Assembly (NCBI RefSeq): GCF_000424265.1
Contig: NZ_AUJO01000002.1
Location: 45,289 to 109,288 of the forward strand
Direction: 5' to 3'
Origin: Butyrivibrio sp. WCD3002
GTDB taxonomy: Bacteria > Bacillota > Clostridia > Lachnospirales > Lachnospiraceae
Length of the DNA stretch: 64,000 nucleotides
Shown: piece by piece, positions 35,801-43,515 of the stretch
Layout: each line of letters opens with the position of its first letter
Position numbering within the stretch: position 1 is the stretch's first letter
The notes under the pieces: generated by a model
Seen by the model: the letters and a program-made list of their open reading frames with translations, nothing else
Database searches by the model: none
Told to the model about the DNA's origin: nothing
Program-made: the position numbers and the translations under genes

Positions 35801-36965
35801 AAACACTATTAGATATTCCAGGAATGGAATAGTTATAGTTTGCAAAAGTATCTGTAGTACAATTAAAGTACTGGTGCGTCCGCAGGTAATTGTATGGATA
35901 ACCATCAATTTCACTATCATCCCAAGTTGTATCAACTTCGTAATAATCGCCATCAATTTTTACAACATTCCAGGCATGTGCTCCGGAACCTGTGGATCCT
36001 GCAACAACATGGGTTTCTATTCCTGCTTTATCCATAAGCATTTTAAATGCTTTAGAATATCCATCACATACGGGTTTCTTTTCAACAAGTGCTCCATAAG
36101 CAGTATGTGCCACATGTTTACTGAGATGATTATGATATACATCATAGTTGTATTCTACTGCGGCAATCAACGCATCATGAATTGCCAATTCTTTTGAGGC
36201 ATCATTACCAGAAAGATCTATACTGTTATAGAAGGAATCACATGCACGCTTAAGCTCAGACTCCATCTGAGCTACCTGATTCCCTGTATAATTTGCTCCG
36301 GGAGTGTTGTAAATATATATATTATAATTCCATACTCCATTGGTGTAGGATGTAACAGTGCTGTAGCTTTGTGAAAAAAGTATAGTCTCCAGTTCTTCAG
36401 GATGATCATACCATAAGGCGTGAATAATTGTTGACCAGTCCGGTCTTTCAAGTTTTTTTGTCCCTGAATAAAAAAGTACTGCATCGCCTGCCTTATCTGT
36501 GCTAAATTCGCCAGTGATAGGACTTTTGTTTTGTCTGCAAAGATCAAGGATTCCATCATAATAAATCTTGTCAAATTCAGTAAGCTGATTGTAATAATAT
36601 TCACTACTGGAACTGCGGGCATTTCTGGTCTTTAATACCGGAGTGTCACCGTTTAGTTCCTCGAATTCTTCAGCTGAAAGCTCAATCTCCTCCACCTGAG
36701 GTTCTTCGATTTCCGGCATATCCCCGGCAGGCAGATCGAATTTTTCGTCTATTTCAAAATTTATGGATTCATCAAAAGAATTATTATCATATGAAGCAGC
36801 TCTTACATTGGAAGAACTAGAAATGAGCATGCTTATTGTAATGGTCACAAAAAAAGCACCTATAATGCGGCTGCTGCCTCCGTGCTTATTACTGTAATCA
36901 TTTATGTAGCCATTTTTAAATATATCGCTAAGTTTATTAAGAAGACATCCCTGTCTTTTGTTCAT
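32877..36965 (-). CDS. Large secreted transglutaminase-like / InlB-repeat / BspA-like surface protein
   Basis: 1362 residues. Signal/TM at about 34-56; acidic stretch; transglutaminase-like domain with triad Cys300 (KPVCDGYSKA), His330 (GAHAWNVV) and Asp345 (YYEVDTTWDD); about eight InlB B-type (Flg_new) repeats from about 420 to 1050, seen as repeated VTLHYNYDDKTE, YGYSFVGW and YAEW; a hexapeptide Lys-Glu-Thr-Glu repeat tract; one more InlB-like repeat; and a C-terminal BspA-like module ending in a basic tail. It is probably cell-surface attached and adhesive, or a peptidase/cross-linker of cell-wall or fibre proteins. The C-terminal module matches the orphan fragment at 12699. Ribosome site AGGTGA and a strong promoter precede it. 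Confidence 0.88.
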   Translation of the reverse strand: MNKRQGCLLNKLSDIFKNGYINDYSNKHGGSSRIIGAFFVTITISMLISSSSNVRAASYDNNSFDESINFEIDEKFDLPAGDMPEIEEPQVEEIELSAEEFEELNGDTPVLKTRNARSSSSEYYYNQLTEFDKIYYDGILDLCRQNKSPITGEFSTDKAGDAVLFYSGTKKLERPDWSTIIHALWYDHPEELETILFSQSYSTVTSYTNGVWNYNIYIYNTPGANYTGNQVAQMESELKRACDSFYNSIDLSGNDASKELAIHDALIAAVEYNYDVYHNHLSKHVAHTAYGALVEKKPVCDGYSKAFKMLMDKAGIETHVVAGSTGSGAHAWNVVKIDGDYYEVDTTWDDSEIDGYPYNYLRTHQYFNCTTDTFANYNYSIPGISNSVSKHLRNSENLGYLNPPLAKGTRYTYNIIKRAYRVDFDGVKKGAYYYLPYKYTYTYEGKIVEMPKYMSLSGCSFNNWYTKKTGGTVVTANTIINSDITVYAHWNGGDNVEDAVTDQSDLRTVTLHYNYDNKTEIKKIAKGSTIGELPTLYRYGYDFNGWTNSISGGSVVDKNTIVSSNLNIYAQWKPVEVNAYFYKDNGSYTVRSTNFGKTYGDAMSLASDYTKAGHTLVGWYKSFDSDEAISPDTVIDSTKPLYFYAHWKKNTYTVTYDANGGAYKNGQTSDKQNAEYDTYITLGTHEKPSKSGYSFAGWNTSKDATSGLTSYKVTGDTTLYAIWKKTCVVTLHYNYDDKTENIAFGEGTYYTLPKPERYGYSFVGWRGDGDTGSSYTSGTRIYKDTDFYAEWSPKKVNLYFHSTIGTPSFQLLSVDFESTFGEAFDKVNNPSKAGYKFEGWTGTANNESEDLLSRDTVIDSTDSYNFYAKFTQSNCTITLHYDYDDKTEKIEVVEGTYYELPKPERYGFTFVGWSEGERESYILGTTIRKDTDFYAKWSQKQVNLYFFSSTGTPSLQTLTVALGSTYGEAFDKVTEPSLAGYTFEGWTGNYNSDEILSRDSVFDKEERYYFYSKLTKTPKESEETEEVKETEETGKTGETEETEESKETEEPKETEGSKETEGSKETEGSKETEGTKETEGSKETEESKETGETTESKTFYTVSYNAMGGHFSDGREERYTQVEEGTIIALASQEVPVRDGSEFIGWTMDLSTNGLSTHVYTNNYIHLYAVWKVIEADPEQETGKSGGNGTGENHAAAEPGNLEYYDIAEDYSENDNLPENGIYEQNGTEYELSESGTASVTATTNNNATSVSTGEYVYYGNKSFKITKIDRRAYKDNKKLKKAIIGSNIETIGAEAFSGCKKLSGVTVYGNNLKRIGKGSFKGIKNGAKITIVCKDKKTYNKLVKLFKKAGAKKAKFKFRKG
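33682..33920 (-). repeat. 18-bp tandem repeats encoding a KETE(G/E)S linker
   Basis: About thirteen 18-base units such as CCTTCTGTYTCTTTAGAA (plus strand) encode hexapeptides of the KETEGS type. The central five are nearly identical, so copy number is likely variable between strains. It would form an extended, highly charged stalk. Confidence 0.85.
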
Positions 36966-37015
36966 TTTTGTTCACCTCAAAGAAAAGCACAATCACAATT
37001 CATAGTTATGTTGCA

Positions 37016-37044
37016 ATTGTACTTCTTTTTGTGATTTTGTGCAA
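37016..37044 (-). promoter_or_regulatory. promoter of the transglutaminase/BspA gene
   Basis: Minus strand TTGCAC (37039-37044), 17-base spacer, TACAAT (37016-37021), about 50 bases before the ATG at 36965. The spacer contains the AAAATCACAAA block that recurs upstream of the BspA paralogue at 18746. Confidence 0.7.
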
Positions 37045-37150
37045 TAGGGATTTTTAAGAGCTCTGGAGTGTTTTGGCATGCAGTTAGTGGGTATGGGCTC
37101 GAGAGATTTTTTTACACATTTCAGACTTTTTCGGCTCGTGGGCTCGGTTT

Positions 37151-37978
37151 CTATCTTCGGCCGCAGCTTATGGCGCCTTCAGGGCATACGGACGCACATT
37201 CTCCGCAATGAATACACTCGTGATCTCCTACTTTTTTCGTATCCATCTTGCAGAAATGGATGCAGGCGTTGCAGCCCGTGCATTTTTCCTTATCAACTTT
37301 CATTCCAAAGAATGCGATTGGATTAAAGAAAGAATATATGGCCCCCAGCGGACAGATGAATCTGCAAAAGGCTCTGTAGCACACTGAGCAGGCTATGATG
37401 CACATTATCAGAACAAAGACCTTCCATGAAAAGAGTAGGCCGAGCTGGTTCTGTAAGTGCTCATCCATTATTACCAGCGGAATTCCCGCTTCAAGAGTGC
37501 CCGCCGGACAGATATACTTACAAAATCCCGGGAGGAGCTTAACCATCGGAATTGCCACCACAAAGAGCAAGAGAATAACATATTTTAAATATGACAGTGC
37601 TCTTGTTATTCTGTTCTTTTTTATCTTAGGAAAAGGAAGCTTGTAAATAAGCTCCTGAAGAAAACCAAAGGGACAAAGAAAGCCGCAAATTACCCTGCCA
37701 AGGAAAATCCCAAACAGAATAATAGTTCCAAGCATATATAAAGGAAGCTTATATGCAGATTTTGCCAGCGCACCCTGCAAACTTCCCAAAGGGCATGCGC
37801 ATACTGCGCCGGGACATGAATAACAGTTAAGCCCGGGTACGCATACACCTTTTGATGCACCTTTATATATTCTGCCATCTGCAAAACCTGTGATATGGCA
37901 GTTATATAAAACTGCGGAAATCAGCTGTGAATACTGCCTTGTATGCGATTTTATTTTTCCTATAAAAGCACTCATCAT
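37151..37978 (-). CDS. Membrane polyferredoxin (4Fe-4S binding, NapH/NosR/CcoG-like)
   Basis: 275 residues. Several TM segments alternate with Cys clusters: NCYSCPGAVCACP, CGFLCPFGF, CKYICPAGT, CRFICPLGA, and a C-terminal pair of ferredoxin motifs CTGCNACIHFC and CIHCGECASVCP. This NapH-type architecture moves electrons across or along the membrane. I chose the ATG at 37978, which overlaps the stop of the 47-residue CXXC protein as ATGA; the frame is open 45 bases more upstream within that small gene. Together with the small protein and the TlpA-like protein it forms a three-gene module; I infer electron delivery to an extracytoplasmic thiol protein. Confidence 0.88.
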   Translation of the reverse strand: MMSAFIGKIKSHTRQYSQLISAVLYNCHITGFADGRIYKGASKGVCVPGLNCYSCPGAVCACPLGSLQGALAKSAYKLPLYMLGTIILFGIFLGRVICGFLCPFGFLQELIYKLPFPKIKKNRITRALSYLKYVILLLFVVAIPMVKLLPGFCKYICPAGTLEAGIPLVIMDEHLQNQLGLLFSWKVFVLIMCIIACSVCYRAFCRFICPLGAIYSFFNPIAFFGMKVDKEKCTGCNACIHFCKMDTKKVGDHECIHCGECASVCPEGAISCGRR

Positions 37979-38118
37979 CCTATCCCTATGCATTCCATGC
38001 AGATCATCACTGCCTTGCTCCATACTTCCTTAAAGTCATTCATCATTATTCCGGAAAGAAGCATGATAATGCCGGCTAATAGTATAATGCACTGAAGGAT
38101 TTTTCCGGTCTTTGACAT
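37975..38118 (-). CDS. CD1871A-family CXXC micropeptide
   Basis: A 47-residue membrane protein, too short for routine gene calling. One TM (about ILQCIILLAGIIMLLSG) is followed by a cytosolic- or surface-facing tail that ends in MICMECIGIG; the terminal C-x-x-C-IGIG is the signature of the CD1871A family of clostridia, known next to polyferredoxin and redoxin genes. Start ATG at 38118 with GAGG 6 bases upstream; an ATG 6 bases further up overlaps that site. Stop overlaps the polyferredoxin start (ATGA) and the TlpA-like stop is 17 bases upstream, which gives tight three-gene coupling. Probable thiol/disulfide or Fe-S relay component; unproven. Confidence 0.82.
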   Translation of the reverse strand: MSKTGKILQCIILLAGIIMLLSGIMMNDFKEVWSKAVMICMECIGIG

Positions 38119-38135
38119 AATCATCCTCGCTGCAA

Positions 38136-38906
38136 CTACTTCACCAGATAGCTCTCAAGTCTGCTTTTTGTTTGCTCAAAGCCTGCGCCATCCATCATTT
38201 CGCCAATTACGTGTCCGTTTCTGTCAACAAAAAACGATGAGGGTACATACTGTAAGGACTTTGTAATATCATAGAGATCATTACTGATTCGAAGATTCAT
38301 AAACTCTGCGCCGGCATCCTTTAAGATGCTGTTTGCATCGGAAACATTACTGTCAATTCCATCATATACATCGCAGATAATGCCCACCAGATTAACGTTC
38401 TCCGGAAGCTCCTTATAGAAAGAAGCATAGTCTCCCATCTCTGCTATGCAGGGTGAACAGAAGGTTCCCCAAACATGGACTACAGTTATGTCATAGTCTG
38501 CAAAGATACTCTGATCCACCACATTGTTATCGAGGGAAACCGTCTTAAAGCTCAGCTGCTTATCGGAGATTTCTGATTCAGGGATATTTACTGTGGTTGA
38601 AGCTGCTGAAGCGGGTTGTGAAGTGTCTGATGCCTCCGATGATTCTGTGTTGTTCTCTGATTCCTGGACCGCTGACGAATCTGAGTTATTTTCTGCAGCT
38701 GTCAATTCGGAGTCTTCTTCGTCCTCATTTTCATCTGTTTCGCTGTCACTGTCTGTATCATCAACATCAGATACACTAACGCTTGTCTCTGCGTCCGCAC
38801 TTTCATAGTCAGCATCTTCATCATCAGGCATCATCATTATTATAATAAACAGCACCCCCAGCGTTGCCAGTACGATAACGATGGTGTTTTTAATCTTTTT
38901 CCACAT
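38136..38906 (-). CDS. Membrane-anchored TlpA/ResA-like thioredoxin
   Basis: 256 residues: basic N-terminus and TM (about 8-25), an acidic Ser/Glu/Asp-rich spacer of about 85 residues, then a redoxin domain with the active site VWGTFCSPC and the cis-proline segment YVPSSFFVDRNG. It should act outside the membrane in reduction or formation of disulfides. Ribosome site GAGGGAG. First gene of the operon with the CXXC micropeptide and the polyferredoxin, which probably supplies electrons. Confidence 0.9.
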   Translation of the reverse strand: MWKKIKNTIVIVLATLGVLFIIIMMMPDDEDADYESADAETSVSVSDVDDTDSDSETDENEDEEDSELTAAENNSDSSAVQESENNTESSEASDTSQPASAASTTVNIPESEISDKQLSFKTVSLDNNVVDQSIFADYDITVVHVWGTFCSPCIAEMGDYASFYKELPENVNLVGIICDVYDGIDSNVSDANSILKDAGAEFMNLRISNDLYDITKSLQYVPSSFFVDRNGHVIGEMMDGAGFEQTKSRLESYLVK

Positions 38907-38934
38907 AAGTCTCCCTCTATTTCTTCTAATTATG

Positions 38935-38956
38935 ATATCAAGAAATTCATTGATAT
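38935..38956. promoter_or_regulatory. inverted repeat upstream of the redox operon
   Basis: ATATCAA (38935-38941) and TTGATAT (38950-38956) with an eight-base centre, about 30 bases before the TlpA-like ATG. Possible operator or leader hairpin. Confidence 0.3.
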
Positions 38957-39013
38957 TTTCTACACCAAATATTGCTCTATCATGGTCTTTATTATATAAG
39001 AATTTATCGCGTG

Positions 39014-39027
39014 TTGAGAAGTCTCAA
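39014..39027. promoter_or_regulatory. palindrome between redox operon and vanZ
   Basis: TTGAGA-AG-TCTCAA, perfect six-base arms, about 110 bases before the TlpA-like gene and close to a TATAAT-like box for the minus strand. Possible regulator site. Confidence 0.3.
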
Positions 39028-39059
39028 ATGTCATAAGATGATACAGTTATTATACGAAA

Positions 39060-39088
39060 TTGTTCTATTTGGGATTTTGCGTTATACT
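39060..39088 (+). promoter_or_regulatory. promoter of vanZ-like gene
   Basis: TTGTTC (39060-39065), 17-base spacer, TATACT (39083-39088), about 65 bases before the ATG. Confidence 0.55.
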
Positions 39089-39156
39089 TGTTGCTAATAT
39101 ATTCGTTATTAAGGCTCATGATAAGCCTGCTTAACAGATTTTGAGGATTGTATGAA

Positions 39157-39705
39157 ATGAAGTTTTTCCTTCTTTATATAAAACAAACACTTCGCTTTGT
39201 GCTGAAGCCGTTGTCATTTGTGCCTGCTATAGTAATGATGATCCTGATCTTTAACTTCTCCGATCAGCCGGCAGAAACAAGCTCGGCACTTAGCTATAAG
39301 GTCGGTGTCGAGGTTCTGACAGTTACAAACGATGTTCTGGACAAGGGCTGGAGCATCAGTAAAATCAGACAGATGAGCACAGATTATCAGCATTATATAA
39401 GAAAAGCCGCACACTTTTCAGAGTATCTGCTGCTTGCCATAACGGTTGCATTTCCGCTTTATGTATACGGTTTAAGAGGCATTCCTTTGGTATTGGTGGC
39501 AGGAATGATCTGTGTAGGTTATGCCTGTCTGGACGAATATCATCAAAGCTTCATTTCAGGCAGATCTCCGCAAAAGAAGGATGTACTTATCGACAGCTGC
39601 GGGGCTTTGCTGGGAATAATAATCACAAGAATTCTAGGATTTACAGGCAGAATGACGATCTTTCGTCCCCTTGCCTATAATGCAAAAGAAGAGCGCGGAC
39701 ACTAA
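39157..39705 (+). CDS. VanZ family membrane protein
   Basis: 182 residues, four to five TM segments. VanZ family marks are FNFSDQPAETSS, IRKAAHFSEYLLLA and DEYHQSFISGRSPQKKDV plus LIDSCGALLG. VanZ-like proteins are linked to teicoplanin tolerance but most have unknown roles, so resistance should not be assumed; no van ligase genes are near. I start at ATG 39157 (GAGG 10 bases before); a TTG 9 bases upstream is too close to the ribosome site. Monocistronic with a strong terminator. Confidence 0.88.
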   Translation: MKFFLLYIKQTLRFVLKPLSFVPAIVMMILIFNFSDQPAETSSALSYKVGVEVLTVTNDVLDKGWSISKIRQMSTDYQHYIRKAAHFSEYLLLAITVAFPLYVYGLRGIPLVLVAGMICVGYACLDEYHQSFISGRSPQKKDVLIDSCGALLGIIITRILGFTGRMTIFRPLAYNAKEERGH

Positions 39706-39729
39706 GATTAAAAGTGCCGCGCTTTTTTA
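39692..39729 (+). terminator. intrinsic terminator of vanZ-like gene
   Basis: AGCGCGGACACT (39692-39703) pairs with AGTGCCGCGCT (39713-39723) with one mismatch, then TTTTTT. The stem includes the stop codon. Confidence 0.85.
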
Positions 39730-39835
39730 GTATAGCGTAATACTGAATTATCCGGCTGTGGAAAAAGTTGCTCCATCATCCAAATCGCAATTCAGTAATC
39801 CAGAAGAGTAATGCTATCACCTCTGGGTGGTTCAT

Positions 39836-41578
39836 TTACTCCATTGTCAAAATAGCGATTCCGTGGGCCGGAAGTGTGAGACTATCACCATCAAGTGATG
39901 CGTTCTCTTCTCCTGTCAGAAGAAGTCCGGAAAGTGTTCTAAAGCCCTCTGCTCTATCATCCGCGGAAAGGTCTGCTGTCACTGTCTCGTCGGAATTATT
40001 AAGAGCGATCAGGATTTTGCCATCAGCCTCTTTCATGCAAACGCCAAAGTCATCGGTTGTGAGCTTATCAAGTATTGTAATCTTGCCACGAGCGATCTCA
40101 GGGAACATATTCCTAAGTCTCACTGCGTTTCTGTAGTAATTGTAGATAGAATAGGGATCCTTTTCCTGATCCTGGAGATTACCGTTTGTCATCTCGATTT
40201 TCTCCATATCAGAGGGACCCTTGCACATACCCTCTGCTGCCGGGTCACCTGTCCACTGCATGGGTGCGCGCTTGTTCTCATCATTTCCGGAGCCCTTCAT
40301 GCCAATCTCTTCACCATAGTAGATAAAAGCGTTACCATTCATCATAAGATTCAGAGCACCGGCAAGCTTAACGGAATCAGAAGCACCTTTTCCAACATAA
40401 TAGCCCGCGCTTCTTGCCATGTCATGGTTTGTATAAAAAGGTGCGTTGACGTAAGCTTCATTTATCCCGGAATAAAGCTCGTCTTCTTTTATCAGCTCTT
40501 CAAAGAATTTCGCGGGAGCCATCTTTCCTTTGGCACACTTTACTATCTTGCCTTCGCTTCCAGAAAAGTCAAAATCAAAAAGTGAATCAATTCCGCTTCC
40601 ATAGTACTGAGAATACTCGGCAGAGTTAGCCCAGGCTTCGCCGACTATGTAAGCATCAGGATTTTCAGCGTATACAGCATCGCAGAATACCTTCAGCTCA
40701 TCGGTGCTTTTTCCGGTATTGTCTGTAGTATAGGATGTGACCGCATCCATTCTGAAGCCGTCGCAACCAAGGTCAAGCCAAAACTTGGCGATATCTGCAA
40801 ATTCCTTCTGAACTGCTTCGTTATCAAGGTTTAGATCAGGCATCTCAGACCAGAACCTTGCCTCGTAAAACCAGTCTGTTCCACTTACTCTTTCATAGCC
40901 TGTCTGCTGCTGCTTTGAAAAATTGTAGTAGTCAAAATAGGGGCACTGAGTTGCATCCGGCTCAGTTCCATCCGGCAGATCCTTAAGATATGAAACCGCT
41001 TCTTTGAACCATGGATGCTGGGATGAAGTGTGATTCATGACCATATCGTTGATGACCTTGATTCCGCGGCTGTGAGCTTCTTCAATCAGCTTTTTGTAGT
41101 CGTCGACTGAGCCATACTGGGAATCAACATCACAGTAATCCGTAACATCATATTTGTGATATGTGGGTGAAGGACATATCGGCATGAGCCAGATCATGTT
41201 GCAGCCAAGATCTGTGTTCGTGGCATCATCTCCATCATTGACGTAGTCCAGCTTGTCTATTACGCCCTGAAGATCTCCGATTCCGTCACCGTCGCTGTCA
41301 TAGAATGAATATACGAAAATCTCGTAGGTGGTTCTGTACTTGTCATCTATTACATTAAGTGGATGCTGCGCATTAACTTCATCCATTTGGGATGTGGCTT
41401 GCTTGGCCGCTGCCTCTGCTGCCTCGTCATCGCCAGCTGTGGTTGTCAGCTCTGCTTCTGCAACCTGCTCTGTTGCATTATCAGCCGCAGGTGCGCTCTT
41501 TCCTGCGCAGCCTGTTGCTGTCGCTACTATCAGCGCTATTGTGGCTGCCCCTGCCACAAATCGATCTCTCCTAAACAT
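39836..41578 (-). CDS. Extracellular alpha-amylase family (GH13) lipoprotein
   Basis: 580 residues with a lipoprotein signal (lipobox TATGC near residue 24) and an Ala/Glu-rich linker, then a GH13 barrel. Conserved regions: DMVMNHTSSQHPWF (region I), GFRMDAVTSYT with the nucleophile Asp (II), YIVGEAW with the acid/base Glu (III) and FYTNHDMARS with the third Asp (IV), plus QPAEGM-type segments. It should hydrolyse alpha-1,4 glucans at the cell surface; subfamily (amylase, oligo-1,6-glucosidase or neopullulanase) is not decidable here. It has a ribosome site GGAGG 10 bases before ATG. No sugar transporter adjoins it. Confidence 0.92.
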   Translation of the reverse strand: MFRRDRFVAGAATIALIVATATGCAGKSAPAADNATEQVAEAELTTTAGDDEAAEAAAKQATSQMDEVNAQHPLNVIDDKYRTTYEIFVYSFYDSDGDGIGDLQGVIDKLDYVNDGDDATNTDLGCNMIWLMPICPSPTYHKYDVTDYCDVDSQYGSVDDYKKLIEEAHSRGIKVINDMVMNHTSSQHPWFKEAVSYLKDLPDGTEPDATQCPYFDYYNFSKQQQTGYERVSGTDWFYEARFWSEMPDLNLDNEAVQKEFADIAKFWLDLGCDGFRMDAVTSYTTDNTGKSTDELKVFCDAVYAENPDAYIVGEAWANSAEYSQYYGSGIDSLFDFDFSGSEGKIVKCAKGKMAPAKFFEELIKEDELYSGINEAYVNAPFYTNHDMARSAGYYVGKGASDSVKLAGALNLMMNGNAFIYYGEEIGMKGSGNDENKRAPMQWTGDPAAEGMCKGPSDMEKIEMTNGNLQDQEKDPYSIYNYYRNAVRLRNMFPEIARGKITILDKLTTDDFGVCMKEADGKILIALNNSDETVTADLSADDRAEGFRTLSGLLLTGEENASLDGDSLTLPAHGIAILTME

Positions 41579-41834
41579 TTTTCATGATCCTCCATATGTT
41601 CGTTGCATTTCTTACGGGTTTAAGTATTGTTTTCTTGGTGATTATTCTAATTATAACTAACTTACCATTTACAAATATTATCACACATTAACCGCAATAC
41701 ATAGCAAAAAACGTTTTCCATAAAGCGCTATCGCAGGAAATGTCCGCATAGATTACCCGGGAATCAAGCAACCATCAACCATATATCCCACAACTGTCTA
41801 GTACACATTAGAATTGTCCACTCACTTTTGCTCC

Positions 41835-41863
41835 TTACTATGGAGCGCGAAATATTATATAAT
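41835..41863 (+). promoter_or_regulatory. promoter candidate for the Memo-AMMECR1 gene
   Basis: TTACTA (41835-41840), 17-base spacer, TATAAT (41858-41863). GCTCC/GGAGC arms (41830-41846) straddle the -35 box. Lies within the 400-base gap 41579-41978, which otherwise holds only the direct repeat below and no gene I can support. Confidence 0.5.
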
Positions 41864-41885
41864 AGGAAGCGAAATATCATTCATC

Positions 41886-41953
41886 AATAACCATGCACTA
41901 CTTGTTGATAGCCACGAACTATTAAATAACAATCGCGCACTACTCGTTAGATA
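41886..41953 (+). repeat. imperfect direct repeat in the leader of the Memo-AMMECR1 gene
   Basis: AATAAC-AT-GCACTACTTGTTGATA at 41886-41910 recurs with small changes at 41925-41953 (period 39). It follows the promoter candidate and may be a pair of operator or RNA sites. Confidence 0.5.
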
Positions 41954-41978
41954 CATAATATTATGGGGGGAAATAATT

Positions 41979-43496
41979 ATGCCAATTCTAGGTGCTTTCA
42001 TGGTTCCACATCCACCAATTATGCTTCCTGAGGTCGGTAACGGCGAAGAGAAAAAAATAAGTGCTACAACTGCTGCCTATGAAAAGGTAGCTGATGAAAT
42101 TGCTGCGCTTAAGCCTGAGACGATTATTATCTCAAGTCCGCACAGCGTGATGTATGCTGACTATTTCCATATTTCACCCGGTGAATCCGCTTACGGTGAC
42201 ATGTCCAGGTTTCAGGCGGGAGAAGTCTCCTTTGATGCCGAGTACGACTCTGAGCTTGTGGATGTGATCTGCAGAATTGCTGAGGACGGCGGCCCTGATG
42301 CTCAGAGGCAAAGCGCTGCCAATGCAGATGACGAAAGCGGCAAAGCCGGTAGCGCTTCGTCAAATAATGGCCGTGAGCGCCACGGTGGAACCGCACCTTC
42401 TGAATTTCCTGCAGGCACCATGGGTGAACGCGACCCCAATTTGGATCACGGCACCCTGATTCCTCTTTATTATATTTGTAAAAAATATCAGGATTTTAAA
42501 ATCATAAGAATCGGTCTCTCCGGCCTCCCTCTTGCTCTTCATTATCAGATGGGCCAGATTATTCAGCAGGCCATAAATGAAACCGGACGAAAAGTTGTCT
42601 ATGTTGCCAGCGGCGATCTGTCACACAAAATGAAAGAGGATGGCCCTTACGGTTTTACCAAAGAAGGTCCCGAATATGACGATCGAATCATGGAAGTATG
42701 CGGAAGCGGTGATTTCAAAAAGCTCTTCGAATTCGACGATGATTTCTGCTCAAAGGCTGCTGAGTGCGGTCACCGCTCCTTTGTGATGATGGCAGGTGCT
42801 CTCGATGGTCTTTCTGTAAAAGCAGAAAAGCTCTCTCACGAAGCAACCTTCGGTGTAGGATACGGTATCTGCCGCTTTGAAGTTGGCGGTCCTGATGAAA
42901 GCAGACATTTCCTCGATATCTGGAGAAAAGAAAAGCTTGAAGAGCTTCAGAAAAGACAGGCCAGCTCTGATCCTTACGTTAAGCTTGCCCGCTACTCTCT
43001 TGAGAGCTATGTAACAGGTGGAAGGACAATTCACAAAAAGGATCTTACAGGGGATGAATGGAAAGATCTTCCGGAGGAGCTTTTCAGCACAAAAGCAGGA
43101 GCCTTTGTTTCCATACATAAAAATGGTGCTCTGCGTGGCTGCATAGGAACCATAAGTGCCACCTGCGACTGCGTAGCTGAGGAAATCCTCCAAAATGCCA
43201 TTAGCGCAGGAACTGCTGATCCAAGATTTAACATGATAACCGCCGATGAACTTCCATGGCTTGAGATAAATGTAGATGTCATGGGCGTTCCTGAGCCAAT
43301 CTCATCCACTGATCTTCTTGATGTAAAAAAATACGGAGTCATCGTTACCAGCGGAACAAAGCGCGGTCTCCTTCTTCCGAACCTTGACGGTGTCGACAGT
43401 GTAAACCAGCAGATAAACATAGCCTGCCAAAAAGCAGGAATTCCTGCCGGAGAAGAAATCTACCTGGAGCGCTTTGAAGTTGTAAGACATATCTGA
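41979..43496 (+). CDS. AmmeMemoRadiSam system protein: Memo (B) fused to AMMECR1 (A)
   Basis: 505 residues. N-terminal Memo/LigB-like domain (AFMVPHPPIMLPEVG, SSPHSVMYADYFH, YVASGDLSHKM, GHRSFVMMAGALDG) fused to a C-terminal AMMECR1 domain (GAFVSIHKNGALRGCIGTI, ending LERFEVVRHI). The fusion normally travels with the radical SAM gene that follows. Between the Memo segments CRIAEDGG and LDHGTLIPLYY lies a low-complexity insertion of about 50 residues absent from what I know of the family. I start at ATG 41979 with GGGGGGAA upstream; the frame is open to 41814 but lacks a ribosome site. Biochemical role of this conserved system is unresolved; an RNA or cofactor modification is suspected. Confidence 0.92.
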   Translation: MPILGAFMVPHPPIMLPEVGNGEEKKISATTAAYEKVADEIAALKPETIIISSPHSVMYADYFHISPGESAYGDMSRFQAGEVSFDAEYDSELVDVICRIAEDGGPDAQRQSAANADDESGKAGSASSNNGRERHGGTAPSEFPAGTMGERDPNLDHGTLIPLYYICKKYQDFKIIRIGLSGLPLALHYQMGQIIQQAINETGRKVVYVASGDLSHKMKEDGPYGFTKEGPEYDDRIMEVCGSGDFKKLFEFDDDFCSKAAECGHRSFVMMAGALDGLSVKAEKLSHEATFGVGYGICRFEVGGPDESRHFLDIWRKEKLEELQKRQASSDPYVKLARYSLESYVTGGRTIHKKDLTGDEWKDLPEELFSTKAGAFVSIHKNGALRGCIGTISATCDCVAEEILQNAISAGTADPRFNMITADELPWLEINVDVMGVPEPISSTDLLDVKKYGVIVTSGTKRGLLLPNLDGVDSVNQQINIACQKAGIPAGEEIYLERFEVVRHI

Positions 43497-43515
43497 TTAT
43501 TTAAGAAAATCTCTT

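Noticed and set aside
37078-37326. 82-codon plus-strand frame next to the polyferredoxin
   Set aside because: Starts in intergenic sequence and then runs antisense through the polyferredoxin gene; no domain or ribosome site.
39157-39705. Vancomycin/teicoplanin resistance call for VanZ
   Set aside because: No vanHAX or related genes nearby; VanZ homologues are common in non-resistant bacteria.
42750-43193. 147-codon frame opposite the Memo-AMMECR1 gene
   Set aside because: Overlaps a conserved gene entirely and has no supporting signal.
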